From: Blattamonas nauphoetae
Taxonomy: Eukaryota; Preaxostyla; Oxymonadida
Length of the DNA: 64,000 nt
Direction: 5' to 3'
NCBI GenBank assembly: GCA_033064195.1
Contig: JARBJD010000136.1
Coordinates: 123,180 to 187,179 of the forward strand
The notes below the pieces were generated by a model. It was not told the DNA's origin and did not search any database. It saw only the letters and a program-made list of their open reading frames with translations. The translations under genes were made by a program, and so were the position numbers. Of the stretch, positions 31,205-41,587 are shown one piece after another. How positions within the stretch are numbered: position 1 is the first letter of the stretch; every line of letters starts with the position of its first letter.

Positions 31205-32230
31205 GGCAGGAGGGAATGAGTACACGAGGTGAGGGGAGGGGATGATCACACGAGGTGAGGGGAGGGGATGATCACACGAGGTGAAGGGAGGGGAGGATCA
31301 CACGAGGTGAGGGGAGGGGATGATCACACGAGGTGAGGGGTGGGGATGATCACACGAGGTGAGGGGAGGGGATGATCACACGAGGTGAGGGAGGGATGAT
31401 CACACGAGGTGAAGGGAGGGGATGATCACACGAGGTGAGGGAGGGGATGATCACACGAGGTGAGGGGTGGAGATGATCACACGAGGTGAGGGGGAGGGGA
31501 TGATCACACGAGGTGAAGGGAGGGGATGATCACACGAGGTGAGGGAGGGATGATCACACGAGGTGAGGGAGGGATGATCACACGAGGTGAGGGGAGGGGA
31601 TGATCACACGAGGTGAGGGGAGGGGATGATCACACGAGGTGAAGGGAGGGGATGATCACACGAGGTGAAGGGAGGGGATGATCACACGAGGTGAGGGAGG
31701 GGATGATCACGAGGTGAGGGGAGGGGATGATCACACGAGGTGAAGGGAGGGATGATCACACGAGGTGAGGGAGGGGATGATCACACGAGGTGAGGGAGGG
31801 ATGATCACACGAGGTGAGGGGAGGGGATGATCACACGAGGTGAGGGAGGGATGATCACACGAGGTGAGGGGGAGGGGATGATCACACGAGGTGAAGGGAG
31901 GGATGATCACACGAGGTGAGGGGAGGGGATGATCACACGAGGTGAGGGAGGGATGATCACACGAGGTGAAGGGAGGGATGATCACACGAGGTGAAGGGAG
32001 GGATGATCACACGAGGTGAGGGGTGGGGATGATCACACGAGGTGAGGGAGGGATGATCACACGAGGTGAAGGGAGGGGATGATCACACGAGGTGAGGGAG
32101 GGGATGATCACACGAGGTGAGGGAGGGGATGATCACACGAGGTGAGGGGAGGGGATGATCACACGAGGTGAAGGGAGGGATGATCACACGAGGTGAGGGA
32201 GGGATGATCACACGAGGTGAGGGGTGGGGA
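31205..32230 (+). repeat. 26-bp minisatellite, about 40 copies
   Basis: Units of GATGATCACACGAGGTGAGG plus GGAGGG, with small length changes (GGGAGGG, GAAGGGAGGG, GGGTGGG). No spacers. Inside hAT-like element D. Frames across it are repeat products. Confidence 0.95.
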
Positions 32231-32269
32231 ACGATTCCATTGATTCTTCAGGCATTGACAGCAGGGATG

Positions 32270-32788
32270 TCAAATACCCCGCGCCTGTTGAAGGAGACGA
32301 CAAATGTGCGGTTGGTCGGTCGGTGTTTTCGGGATAGAGAGGAGACGACCAGATCCAAGAACGAGGGACGCATCGTCGATCGAGAGACCGGAGCAACTGA
32401 CGGAGACATCAGAGTTCATCTCAGAGCAGGACGGTTGGGAGGAGTCGAGATGGTTGAGTGACGAAATGGCTGTCAGAGGAAGGAGCGTCCGAAGTTCACT
32501 CGATCTGTGAACAACGTCAATGATCGAAATCGAACTGTCATCGTTCCCCTCAGAACAGACAATCATAAATGGGGAACATTCAGGATTTGAGATGATCGTA
32601 CTCGACGAGACAGTCACGTTGGAGTTAGAGAGTTTTCCAGCCGATGTTCCCATCCATCCGCAATCAATTATCATCAATGATACCAAAATCGAGCAGTGTG
32701 TGAAGATAAATATGAAGTTTGTCCTTTCGTCATGGTGGTTGGCTTTGTTCTTCCCCGTCAGAGACTCATGATGATGAGTTTCGTCCAC
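32270..32788 (-). pseudogene. Beta-helix-like host protein piece in hAT-like element D
   Basis: 172-residue frame with strand-turn repeats (SILVSLMIIDCGWMGTSAGK, SNSNVTVSSSTIISNPECSP, DSSISIIDVVHRSS), the same character as the beta-helix piece at 9374-10036. It is probably from the same large family of host surface proteins. It begins and ends without signal or anchor, so only an internal fragment is present. Directly next to the minisatellite. Recognition rests on repeat style only. Confidence 0.5.
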
Positions 32789-32799
32789 CGACTATATGT

Positions 32800-34050
32800 G
32801 ACAGATTCTTGTTCGTTTTCCTCAAAGATTCAGCGTGGTAGATGAGACTAGGTACTGTTGCGCATGAAATTGATGGTTGTTTAAGTCGAGTACGCGTGGA
32901 AATCCGTCCTGATTGTTGCATTTTTCTGGGGTCGGCTCCTCATCGATTGCGAATCCGAACAGAATAATGGAGTGTTGACATAGTCGCACTTCACGGTTCG
33001 TTTCGGAGATTGATCAAGAAGAAGTTCATCATCCGCCAAATCCTTGGAAGCTGGTTTTGAATGAACCGATTACTCTCGTTCTGTAATTTGACGCATGAAT
33101 AAGACCTGCTGAACACGACATGTCCCGCGTGCATGATAAGAGGATCCGTTCCGTGTCTCCGCTTTTCAAAAATATGCTGTGATGTTCAGAGACTCCTTCA
33201 GTTTGATCTCAAGGCGGTTCTCGATTGTGAGTGAATTAGACATTGTGTCGAGTCTGAAGATGTGAACCTTTCCTTCAGATAATGAACTGACAATGAGAAA
33301 AGCAGAATTGTGGACAGTGTCGGGAATGTGATGTCCTTGATCTTCTGCGTTTTGTTTGGAAGAAAAGAGGAGGCGTGTAATGAGACTAATCGATGAAGAT
33401 GAGTGGAGAAAGAAAAAGATGCATACTGATGTTGTTTGTGATCCAGATTTCTTCTATTTATGTCCATTTCTGATTGGAGAAAGATCTTATCATCTATTAC
33501 AGACAAATGAAGAGAAAGAGGTAGAGAAGAGTGAAACGATAATAAAAATGAATACTGATATTGTTCATTTTCCATGTGTCAATTCAGTGTGACATCATCG
33601 AGAGTGAGGAGATGGGCAAAGTGTGAATTGTGGAGATCTCCACAAGTTTGAAATTCAATGGAGACAGCAATGAGTGACAATTGGATAAAAGAAGTGTGGA
33701 ATGGACAAGGGAATTCGAATTGCGATGTAATGGTCTCTGAGAGAAAATGTGAGTCGAAGTCACCATCCGATGGGGAGGACGATCCGGACGTGTCCAGGAC
33801 TGGACACGATTGTCCGTTTCCAAATGATCATAAATGCCTCGTGAAGAAATTCAGACGACTCTTTTTTTCACCAAATGAGCTCATGTCCAAGATCGGACAG
33901 GCCAGGACAATTCGGCAATTTATGGGATTTTTGTCCGAATTCTCTAATACTCGTTTTTGATTTTTTTGAAAGACAAAATCTGAACAAAATTAACATCTTG
34001 GATGAATTGGAGGAAAAATTGAGTGTCAATCACGTCTATTTAAGCCACAA
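32800..34050. other. Interior of hAT-like element D, no clear gene
   Basis: Short frames on both strands without family likeness. The stretch 33760-34110 is unusual in repeating GTCCGA, GGACAC, GGACAGG and GTCCG words, akin to the element's own termini, so it is probably subterminal transposon sequence. Confidence 0.35.
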
Positions 34051-34240
34051 GAAACACTTCTTTCCGACTTGGACAGGGTCTCTGTCCGATGTCCGAGGAG
34101 AACGTGGTTTTGTCCGTCCGTTGCTCATCCCTACCGTTGGTTTTCTGAACGACCGTTGGTTTTCTGAATGACCGTTGGAAATCTGCAAAAAAAGTTGGTT
34201 TTTTTAAACCATATCAGTGTGGATGTTTTATAAAAAAAAA

Positions 34241-34316
34241 TGTACAAATAGACGAGTTGGTAGATTCAAAGACTTCCGCTGTTGGGACCTAGGTTCGAAT
34301 CCCGGGATCGTCAACT
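34241..34316 (+). other. tRNA-like sequence in left inverted repeat of element 2
   Basis: A-box side GACGAGTTGGTAGATTC and a perfect B box AGGTTCGAATCC. The five-pair stem GACGA with TCGTC encloses 62 nt, shorter than a full tRNA (no separate D arm). A T run follows at 34314. The reversed copy is at 40320-40394. Confidence 0.6.
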
Positions 34317-34545
34317 TTTTTCTTCAATGGATTTTTCTGACATGATCATACACATTTTTGTGAAATTATAGCAGTATTCATGATCGGATGAGTAATGTTC
34401 GACAATTGGATTGAATTTGCCTTTTTTTGAATCGGATCATCCCACTCTCTCTTAAACTCACCTCTTCTCTCCAATCAACTTATTGAGACTCTTCGATAGT
34501 TCAGGATGCACCATACAACAGCAATCAACACCTGGATGCGAAGCG

Positions 34546-36480
34546 CTTGTTAATTTCCGTGAATTAGAAGTACTAACTGTCTTCGATTCCATCATCATTT
34601 CCAGTTCAGCTCCCAACAGAGCTTGAATCGATCTTGATCGCGATCTTGCGTACTTATATCGTTGTTACTTCAATCGTAATACTACAACTGTTGGTGGAGG
34701 AGCAATGCATCTTCATTCACCATCAGTCATCCACATCGAAGATGGTGGCTTCAGAAGCAATTCAGCTCCAAAAAACCTACCAACAAAAGATAAACGTGCT
34801 CAATGAAGTGGAATTGACATATTTTAACAGCTTATATCACGAATTCAACAAACTCAGAAGCAAACATGGTCGACTGCAATTCCACGCCCATCTCTCCAAA
34901 AAGTGGACATTCCAACAATCCATCGGCAAATGGTGTTTCTGCAAATGAATCGTCACTTCTTCCTAATTTTGATACTGGATCTGTCCAAACACTCACATCT
35001 TCTCTGTTCTTCGCCGAAAGTACTGCTCTAAGAAAGCTTCTTAGGAATGCTCGACCATCCGAAGAGTTTCCACTCCTTTGTTGAAACTGAGCATCTCGGT
35101 GGAGCTGGTGGTGAAGAGAAGAATGACACCCCAAACACGCCAAACTCCGCCACTCCTGCCTGTTGAAGGAAAAGCTCATTGTTCAATCTACATTGAGTGC
35201 GACAATCTTGGTTTTGATGACACTCATTGCGTCCTGTTCGTCAGCTGGGAAGGCAGGTACGTTGACATTCTCGGCCAGTCCGACGCGCGTTCAATGAGCT
35301 CTGCACCTCTCATCCCTCTCCAAACGACTGAAAACTGCCACTAATGTTCACATTTTCATTTTCCTTCGAAGCTCTCCCCGCCTTCAGTAGCTGCGGCAGT
35401 CAATCTCAGAACACGCCAAAATTTAACACTTATTGCGAAAGATTTGCATACTACAGACAATCCGGACACATTTGAAACGAAAGAAAGTTATCTGCAGAAG
35501 ATGGCAAACATATTTCTCTTCTCTACGCGGATATTGATGCTCAACAAGTTCTGCACTGATTTTGTCGATGTCAGCACAAAATTTTAATATATCGAAGCCT
35601 CTCCCAAACTTTCCGACCTCCCCACGTTCCACAACCCATCTACTTCTTCTTTTGGGATTGTTCCGCCAGACTTTCACCCTCACATCACATCGACCACCTT
35701 GATCACCCTCCGTGGTCTCTTCATTACCCAATAGAGATCTCTCCCTTTTCCTTCACCCGTCTATCGTATACTTTCCACTCTGGGCTCGAAAATTCCCTCA
35801 GAACACGAATTCCACGCTAAGTCGACACAAATGGTCATTGACTACCGCCCCACAGTGGAAAGACTGAAGTCGCCCTCTCTTCATCCCCTCTCGCTGCCCT
35901 TGCTTCAAGGACGACACCCTTTGAACGTTTTAATTCTCTCTGTTGGTGAGACAATGGAAGCTAACGATCATAAGCTCGATCATCCCGAACCGACCCTTCC
36001 GCCATCACTCCAACTCGACGACGAGCTGAAAGAAGAACCAACACACTAATTGTCGTGCTTCTCACAGCTTCGTTCATATCATTCGTCGTCTTCACTCGTC
36101 TCTCCTCCGGTCAACAACCAACTCATGTTCTCCATTCCTCGTACCATCCCGACATCTCACTCGACCAGATCACAACCTGTGTCTCCAGCCTCGCCTGAAC
36201 AATCAATCTTCTTGATCAGCTTTCCACGAAGATTTCAGAATTGGGTCTCGTCCACTTCCTCCACCTCGTCCCCCCATTTCTCTATTTCCTCTTCCATCTG
36301 CAACCAACCTCCTCTTCTCCATCCTTCCACTCAACGACGAGATGCTGATGAGCGGAAGGTCGAGTGGAATGAAGGAGATGGGAGAGAGAAGAAGAACAGG
36401 CTTGTAAGGAATGAAAGAGTCGACAGAGCTCAGATTGGACAATTGTAGTCTGTACACTCCAAGATCACGTCCATGAACTC
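34546..36480 (+). other. Host-like cargo, unrecognised
   Basis: Coding-like GC-richer stretches without one long frame: 34634-34948 (hydrophobic start, then QLQKTYQQKINVLNEVELTY), 35078-35344, 35831-36049 and 36050-36448 (Ser/Pro-rich). No family is recognised; frame breaks suggest introns or decay. Confidence 0.3.
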
Positions 36481-36489
36481 GAAAATGGT

Positions 36490-37845
36490 GTGAGAAGAAG
36501 ATGAAGAGAGTGGTGAGGATGGGAGTAGAGAGGGGGAGAGTGGTGGAAGGGATGGTTGGGGTGTTGGGAGTGTTGGAGGAGTAAGTGATGAGAGGAAGGA
36601 GGGATGAAGATGAGAACGACTCGCTGGATGAGTATCAAACAAGTGAAGAGAACGAATGGCTGAAACAAGAATCCAAACGGTTGAACGAGCAAAACAACAA
36701 CTCGAAGCCTAAAAATGCACTGGAAGAAGAGCGAAGAAGAGGAGCAAAGAACGAATGGGACATTCCTGGTGAAGAAGAAGCGGAAACAGGAGGATTGGCG
36801 AAGAGGGAGGAAGAAGAGAGGACGAGCTCACAATGTCCACACTCACTATTGTCTCTTCTGTGGAAGGTTGGACAATGCCAGACGATGCAGGCGACACTGT
36901 CAGCTTGAAATGTTGTGCATCAAGTTTCGCGAGCCTGTCGAGTGTTGGGAGTGTGTTGGAGAAAGATCAGCAGATTGTGGCTGCGTGTGAAGGGGAGAGG
37001 AGAATCTTTCTTCCGCCAGGTCAGATGGGGGAAGAAGAAGAGAAGGAGTGGGCGAAAAGGGAGGGTATGAGACAGAGGGGAACATTCTTGTTGTCACGTG
37101 ACAGTTTCACTGTTGCGTCGGAAGACGACAATCAATTTGGGGAGTTTGCTCAACCAAGCGCATCGTGTCCAACTCACACACACCCCACAATCCCTTCTGG
37201 ATTCACCGCAATCACACTCACCAAACAGATGAACAGAACAGAAGATTTGGCAGCGCTGTTCCTGGAACCCAGCGGACTCACAGCCTCATAACTGACCTCT
37301 TTGCTGCCACGAACATCAATGTGTATGGATGATCTGGCATCCTCCAAACTGATCGTCGTTCTTCCATCGACCCTGTCATCCGCATCTGTCGGAACTCTGC
37401 CCTCCCGTCCAGCCTCGTCAACATCATCCCATCATCAGAGAATGCTCGTTCTCCACGTGATCCTCCACACATGACGGCAGAGGGATCTCGATTTCGTGTC
37501 CATCCAAATTCCCACCTTCAAGTCTTGTCACCGACTCAAAATTCGATTCAATCTGTCAGTGTTCAAGCGGACAATCTGGATAATGGATTTTCATCTCCGC
37601 CTTCGACTACTCATCACTCCTTATCTCACACTCGATGTCAAGGAAGTCTGTCAAAAATGTCAGCTTCAGGCCTATTTTTTGATGTGACAGTCACCGCCTG
37701 CACATACACATCCTGCTCAACAACCTCCGATACAACTTTTGGCGTCCTCTCCATATCGCACTCTGTCAGACACAGTTCATCCTCACTGGAACAGCAGCCA
37801 TCACAACATGCACGTCACAGTCAATGTGATTAGCCGACGTACTCC
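36490..37845 (+). other. Host-like cargo, charged and Ser-rich pieces, unrecognised
   Basis: 36585-36908 is rich in Glu/Lys/Arg (coiled-coil-like). 36833-37291 reads SLKCCASSFASLSSVGSVLE and GTFLLSRDSFTVASEDDNQF. 37471-37833 is Ser/Thr/His-rich. These might be beta-helix remains, but no clear repeat is seen. Confidence 0.3.
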
Positions 37846-37848
37846 ACT

Positions 37849-38280
37849 TTGCGAGAACTCGGACCGATGATGGTTCCTCCATCTCCACCCACGCCTGTGT
37901 CTAAGCTGATGCCTCAATTGTTTTTGGGGAATGAGGATACCACTTCTTCGATTGCTGTTCGTTTTCTTCTCGCCGTCATTCTCCTCGTTCGCAAGTTTCT
38001 GAACACTCAACGAATCACTCATGTGGTGATCTGTGGAACTGGAACGACATCTGGTTCGAATGTTTGGAGTGTGAATAACGTGTCGATACTGTCTCTGCCG
38101 ATGTCTGAGTTAGATCCTTCGACATTCTTGGCATCGCCAGCGAAACATGTGAGCCGTGTGTGCAGCTTTCTTGACAAAGCACTTGATGGTGACGGGGTGA
38201 TCCTGGTTCATTCACCTCAAGGGCACAACCGCGCGATGCTGATTGTATCGATTTTTCTGATTCACCACTACAGTTGGTGA
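37849..38280 (+). pseudogene. Dual-specificity phosphatase-like domain with Cys-to-Ser active site
   Basis: One open frame reads VSKLMPQLFLGNEDTTSS, LNTQRITHVVICG, ILSLPMSELDPSTF, VSRVCSFLDKALDGDGVIL and VHSPQGHNRAMLIVSIFLIH. This follows the DSP fold order: YLFLGN, ITHVVN, a loop with the general-acid Asp (D89), FI-helix and P-loop. The P-loop is HSPQGHNRA (121-129): Ser122 stands where the catalytic Cys of HCxxGxxR is needed, so it could not dephosphorylate but might still bind, as in STYX-type pseudophosphatases. A GTGAGT follows at 38277 and a TTTTGCAG at 38400-38407, a plausible intron. Cargo of Mutator-like element 2. Confidence 0.65.
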
Positions 38281-38407
38281 GTGGAGCATGCGATGGAAGT
38301 GACGTCGCTGAGCCGGCGGACTCGGATGAAGCGATCGTTCGTTTCGGGGTTGAGGAAGCAAGCTGGAGTGATTAGTCGTCTTGTGCGAACGCCTCGTCTT
38401 TTGCAGG

Positions 38408-39519
38408 AATCGTTCACTCTTCACAAAACGTCGTTCAACCAGGCAGTGCGACTGACTCAGTCAGCGCCGAGTGTGCGTACTGCTCCGAAAGTGAAGCTCC
38501 CCAGCTCACTGGCGCCGTGTGTTGTGAAACCGAAATCGAGCTTGTTGACGAAACGACCGCAGACGAGTGAACCGACAAGCGGGACGGAGCCTGCGGGATC
38601 GATTCTGCAGTCGGGCGATGCGAGGAGACACCGAATGCCGCTGAAGTTGGCGAAAACGAGCCCGCTTCTTTCGCGTGTCGCCCACCCGCTGACCAGCGCT
38701 TGCTGAAGCTACACTCCACTCGGATTGGACGTGCCGCAGATTAATGTTCAGAATGTGCCGGCACAATTCTTGGGGCACCCGACGATTCTGGAATTGATGG
38801 AAGCTGGAAGCCGAAACTGTCAGCTCTTCGGACAATCGAACAAAACGCCCTCCGACGGCAAGGATCGGCCGGGCACCGCTCCGAAATCGTCGGCAGAACC
38901 ACTTCGCAGTCCTGCGACGAGTTTGGACCGAAATACGCCATCGCCGAACACACGCGCCAAATCAGACTCGACCACTCCCGAACGGCATGCCCGGCCGCCC
39001 ACACTCACACAAGTCTCGTCCGCAGCGTCACTGGATTCGCTGGCCTCCTCCTCGCGAATTGATTCGCCGACGTGCGCAACGAGCGAAGAAAGCGAGTCGG
39101 TGATTGAACTGAACCCCACCCCGCTCTCACTGCGCACCGACCAGCACTTCCTGCCGCTCTTCTCACCCCCACCGCACACCCCTCCGTCGGCAGCGGACTA
39201 CAACACAGACCGCTCTCGCCCCTCGTCGCCCACACTCACAAACCCCCTTTCACCTCCGAAGGACCACGCGAACTTGAACGAACCGCCGAGTTCTGTTCTT
39301 GTGACGATGCTCCGGTTCTCGCGCGGGAATGGGATGCGCTCGCCGCAACACTCGAAGCCAGCCCCAAAGTTGGTCTCGCTCCCCACAACCCCTCCCACAC
39401 CCTCCCCCTCTTCCCCAAAATACGGCAGTGTGCATTCTGCGAGTGTGAAGAAGAGAACACCGACAACACCAGTCGCGAAGGGGAAGGCTGTGGCTGCGAT
39501 GAAGAAGCACCATTTCTGA
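38408..39519 (+). pseudogene. Pro/Ser-rich tail, probably of the phosphatase-like gene
   Basis: 38281-38706 and 38725-39519 are open, the second ending GKAVAAMKKHHF and a stop. It is rich in Pro, Ser and Thr with SPxxP-like words (PTTPPTPSPSSPKYGSV). It begins near VPQINVQNVPAQFLGHPTIL, which looks folded; the rest looks disordered. It follows the phosphatase-like exon on the same strand, so one gene is likely (inference); splice sites are uncertain. Confidence 0.45.
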
Positions 39520-40095
39520 TTGTTTCTCCGATCGGATTGGGTGGATCTGCCGTCGTGGCCCGTTCCCTTTCTTTTGGTTCGTGTCCCATCCTCTTTCTTC
39601 CTCCGCGTTCTGTTCTGCTTCGAAGCTCGTCATTCTTTGGCTGTCCTGTTCTGCGCTGAATCTCGCTGTCGCTTTCTGTTCTGGCAGTGTCTTGCTCTGT
39701 GCGTCCTGCCCTTTCTTGCCTGTACATGAGACGTTAGAGATTCGGGGGAGGGGATCTGAGGCTATTATCGTTTTACCCATTCTTTACCAGTTTCTGAGCC
39801 TATTTTCGCGAATATTTTGTTTTCTTGATTGCTTGTGACATGCACTGAATGAATTGAAGACGTGATATTGTCTTGTTTCCGAAATATTGGTTGGTGAAGT
39901 GTTCAAAAACAAACTGGATTTGTGCAGCACAGGAGTTGGGGATGACTTACTATCTGGTTCCAGAAAACAATGAAATCCATATCATATGAATCGAGTGCGT
40001 TTCAACCGTCCAACCAATCTGCAGATGGCAGTAGAGAATGACGAGAATTGGATGGCTTCAGTATTCTTGATCTCCGCTTCAAACTTCAGCGCTTC
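39520..40095. other. 3' flank of the captured segment
   Basis: No gene recognised; T-rich toward the right. The right inverted repeat of Mutator-like element 2 begins near 40095. Confidence 0.4.
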
Positions 40096-40319
40096 GCATC
40101 CAGGTGTTGATTGCTGTTGTATGGTGCATCCTGAACTATCGAAGAGTCTCAATAAGTTGATTGGAGAGAAGAGGTGAGTTTAAGAGAGAGTGGGATGATC
40201 CGATTCAAAAAAAGGCAAATTCAATCCAATTGTCGAACATTACTCATCCGATCATGAATACTGCTATAATTTCACAAAAATGTGTATGATCATGTCAGAA
40301 AAATCCATTGAAGAAAAAA

Positions 40320-40394
40320 GTTGACGATCCCGGGATTCGAACCTAGGTCCCAACAGCGGAAGTCTTTGAATCTACCAACTCGTCTATTTGTACA
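40320..40394 (-). other. tRNA-like sequence in right inverted repeat of element 2
   Basis: Reverse copy of 34241-34316 with the same A-box side, B box (GGATTCGAACCT on plus) and GACGA/TCGTC stem. Confidence 0.6.
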
Positions 40395-40656
40395 TTTTTT
40401 TTTATAAAACATCCACACTGATATGGTTTAAAAAAACCAACTTTTTTTGCAGATTTCCAACGGTCATTCAGAAAACCAACGGTCGTTCAGAAAACCAACT
40501 GCAGCTTAGAATACCAACGGTACTCGAGAAAACCAACTTTAAATTGAGATGGCCGGAAATTACGTCGAGGTATCATTTTTCAACTTGAAATTCAATCATT
40601 CAATCATTCAAGCCTTCATCGTTCATCATTTCCTTTATCAAGTTTTTGTATGATTG

Positions 40657-40909
40657 TACCGTAGGACAACCCGATACTCCTTTGGGGATCACTCTATCAT
40701 GATCCTACTCAATGACTACTGCTGGCGAATTCCTTGAAGGGCTAAGGTATTGGGGGGCATGATTTACGGTCACATTCAAGTGATGCCCACAGTGAACCCC
40801 CGGGGACAGCCTCCCAGCTCGTCCCGCTCCAATCCAACCTTCAATTCGTTCTACGCATTAGCCACGAGGGCACCATTTTGCCTGAGTATCAAGGGAAATT
40901 ACGTCGAGG
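40657..40909 (+). ncRNA. Candidate structured RNA repeat, copy U4
   Basis: Fourth copy, in tandem with U3 once the Mutator-like element is set aside (about 86 bp apart). The central hairpin is TCAC-ATTCAA-GTGA, the U2 type. GGGGAC near 40801 can pair with GTCCC near 40819, where U1 has GGGGAC with GTCTCC. Confidence 0.55.
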
Positions 40910-40910
40910 T

Positions 40911-41100
40911 TTCATACTTCAACTTTTTTGGAAATTTTGAATTTTTGAATTTTTGAATTTTTTGAATTTTTTGAATTTTTGAATTTTTTGAAATTTTCCT
41001 AAGTATTTTTTTTTGAAATTTTTTTTTGAATTTTTGAATTTTTTTTAAATTTTTGAAATTGTTTTGGTATTTTGAAACTTTTTCATTTTTTTTTTGAAAT
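40911..41100 (+). repeat. GAATTTTT low-complexity stretch
   Basis: Runs of TTTTTGAA and TTTTGAAATT units; no gene. Confidence 0.85.
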
Positions 41101-41107
41101 TAAGATT

Positions 41108-41181
41108 GCCCCTCGCCTGAATCGAACCACCCCCTAGAAACGGGTGGACACTGGAACATTCCCACTGAGCTACTAGCTCCT
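41108..41181 (-). other. tRNA-like sequence, minus strand
   Basis: Read in reverse: TAGCTCAGTGGGAATGTTCC (A box) and GGTTCGATTC (B box) at tRNA spacing, with CCACCC-GTTTCTAGG-GGGTGG as a strong stem-loop in the anticodon region. The acceptor stem does not close. Probably a tRNA relic. Confidence 0.5.
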
Positions 41182-41254
41182 GAAAATGTTAGTTTCGACC
41201 TGTGCCTTATACCTCGAATGTTCAGATCTGCTATATATTCCTTTTATCGTCTAC

Positions 41255-41490
41255 CTATCTCCCCTCGTTAAAAAGCATGGATTTATCACGGGAACGACTT
41301 TTTTACCCTCGTTAAAAAGCACGACTTTTTCTCGTCAGCGCTTTTTTCAAAATATGTTAGATTTTCCTTTTTAACTTTTTACCCCCGTTAAAAAGCATGA
41401 CTATTTCACGGGAGCGATCTGCTAGATCTTAATTCTTGGCCACTTGTTACCCTCGTTAAAAAGCATGACTTTTTCACGGGAGCGTTTTTG
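41255..41490 (+). repeat. Four dispersed CGTTAAAAAGCATGA units
   Basis: Units CCCTCGTTAAAAAGCATG followed by ACTTTTTCACGGGAGCG occur at about 41263, 41309, 41385 and 41449 with small changes, spaced 46-76 bp apart. Unexplained; possibly subterminal repeats of an unrecognised element. Confidence 0.75.
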
Positions 41491-41587
41491 CTATATATTG
41501 AATTTCTTGACAAAGTTTTCAAATTTTAAATCTGCTATAGTGTCTTTTTTTCGGGTATAAAGTTTCTGATTTTCCGGGATAATTTCA

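Larger units (their letters stand above)
30922..34133. mobile_element. hAT-like element D (3.2 kb) inside Mutator-like element 2
   Basis: The exact 8-bp duplication CCGTTGGT flanks it (30914-30921 and 34134-34141). Termini are TAGTGAGGAGCAATTGTCCG and, read in reverse, TAGGGATGAGCAACGGACGG, then GACAA in both. The TAGGGRTGAGCAA type of end and 8-bp duplication are hAT hallmarks. It struck one of the ACCGTTGGTTTTCTGA subterminal units of its host element. A subterminal palindrome (AGGCGCTATCCG, then CGGACAGCGCCT) lies at 30951-30978. Interior: a large minisatellite, a beta-helix-like piece, and otherwise unrecognised sequence. No transposase. Confidence 0.9.
30823..40554. mobile_element. Mutator-like gene-carrying element 2
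   Basis: The exact 9-bp duplication GGAAATTAC flanks it (30814-30822 and 40555-40563). Long inverted repeats (about 480 bp; left half split by the hAT-like element at 30922) begin GGCTGCCTCAATTTGAAG and GGCCATCTCAATTTAAAG. The GGNNNNCTCAATTT start is the same as in the element at 8281. Subterminal units of the ACCGTTGGTTTTCTGA kind and a tRNA-like sequence lie in each inverted repeat. The core (34546-40095) is GC-richer host-like sequence including a phosphatase-like exon. No transposase. 9.7 kb with the nested element, 6.5 kb without. Confidence 0.9.

Noticed and set aside
31200-32230. CRISPR-like look of regular 26-bp and (19203-19556) 29-bp repeats
   Set aside because: Units are directly tandem with no unique spacers, and the setting is eukaryotic transposon DNA.
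36430-36700. Ser/Pro/His-rich minus-strand frames opposite the charged cargo stretch
   Set aside because: Shadows of a GAG/GGA-rich sequence; no sign of real coding.
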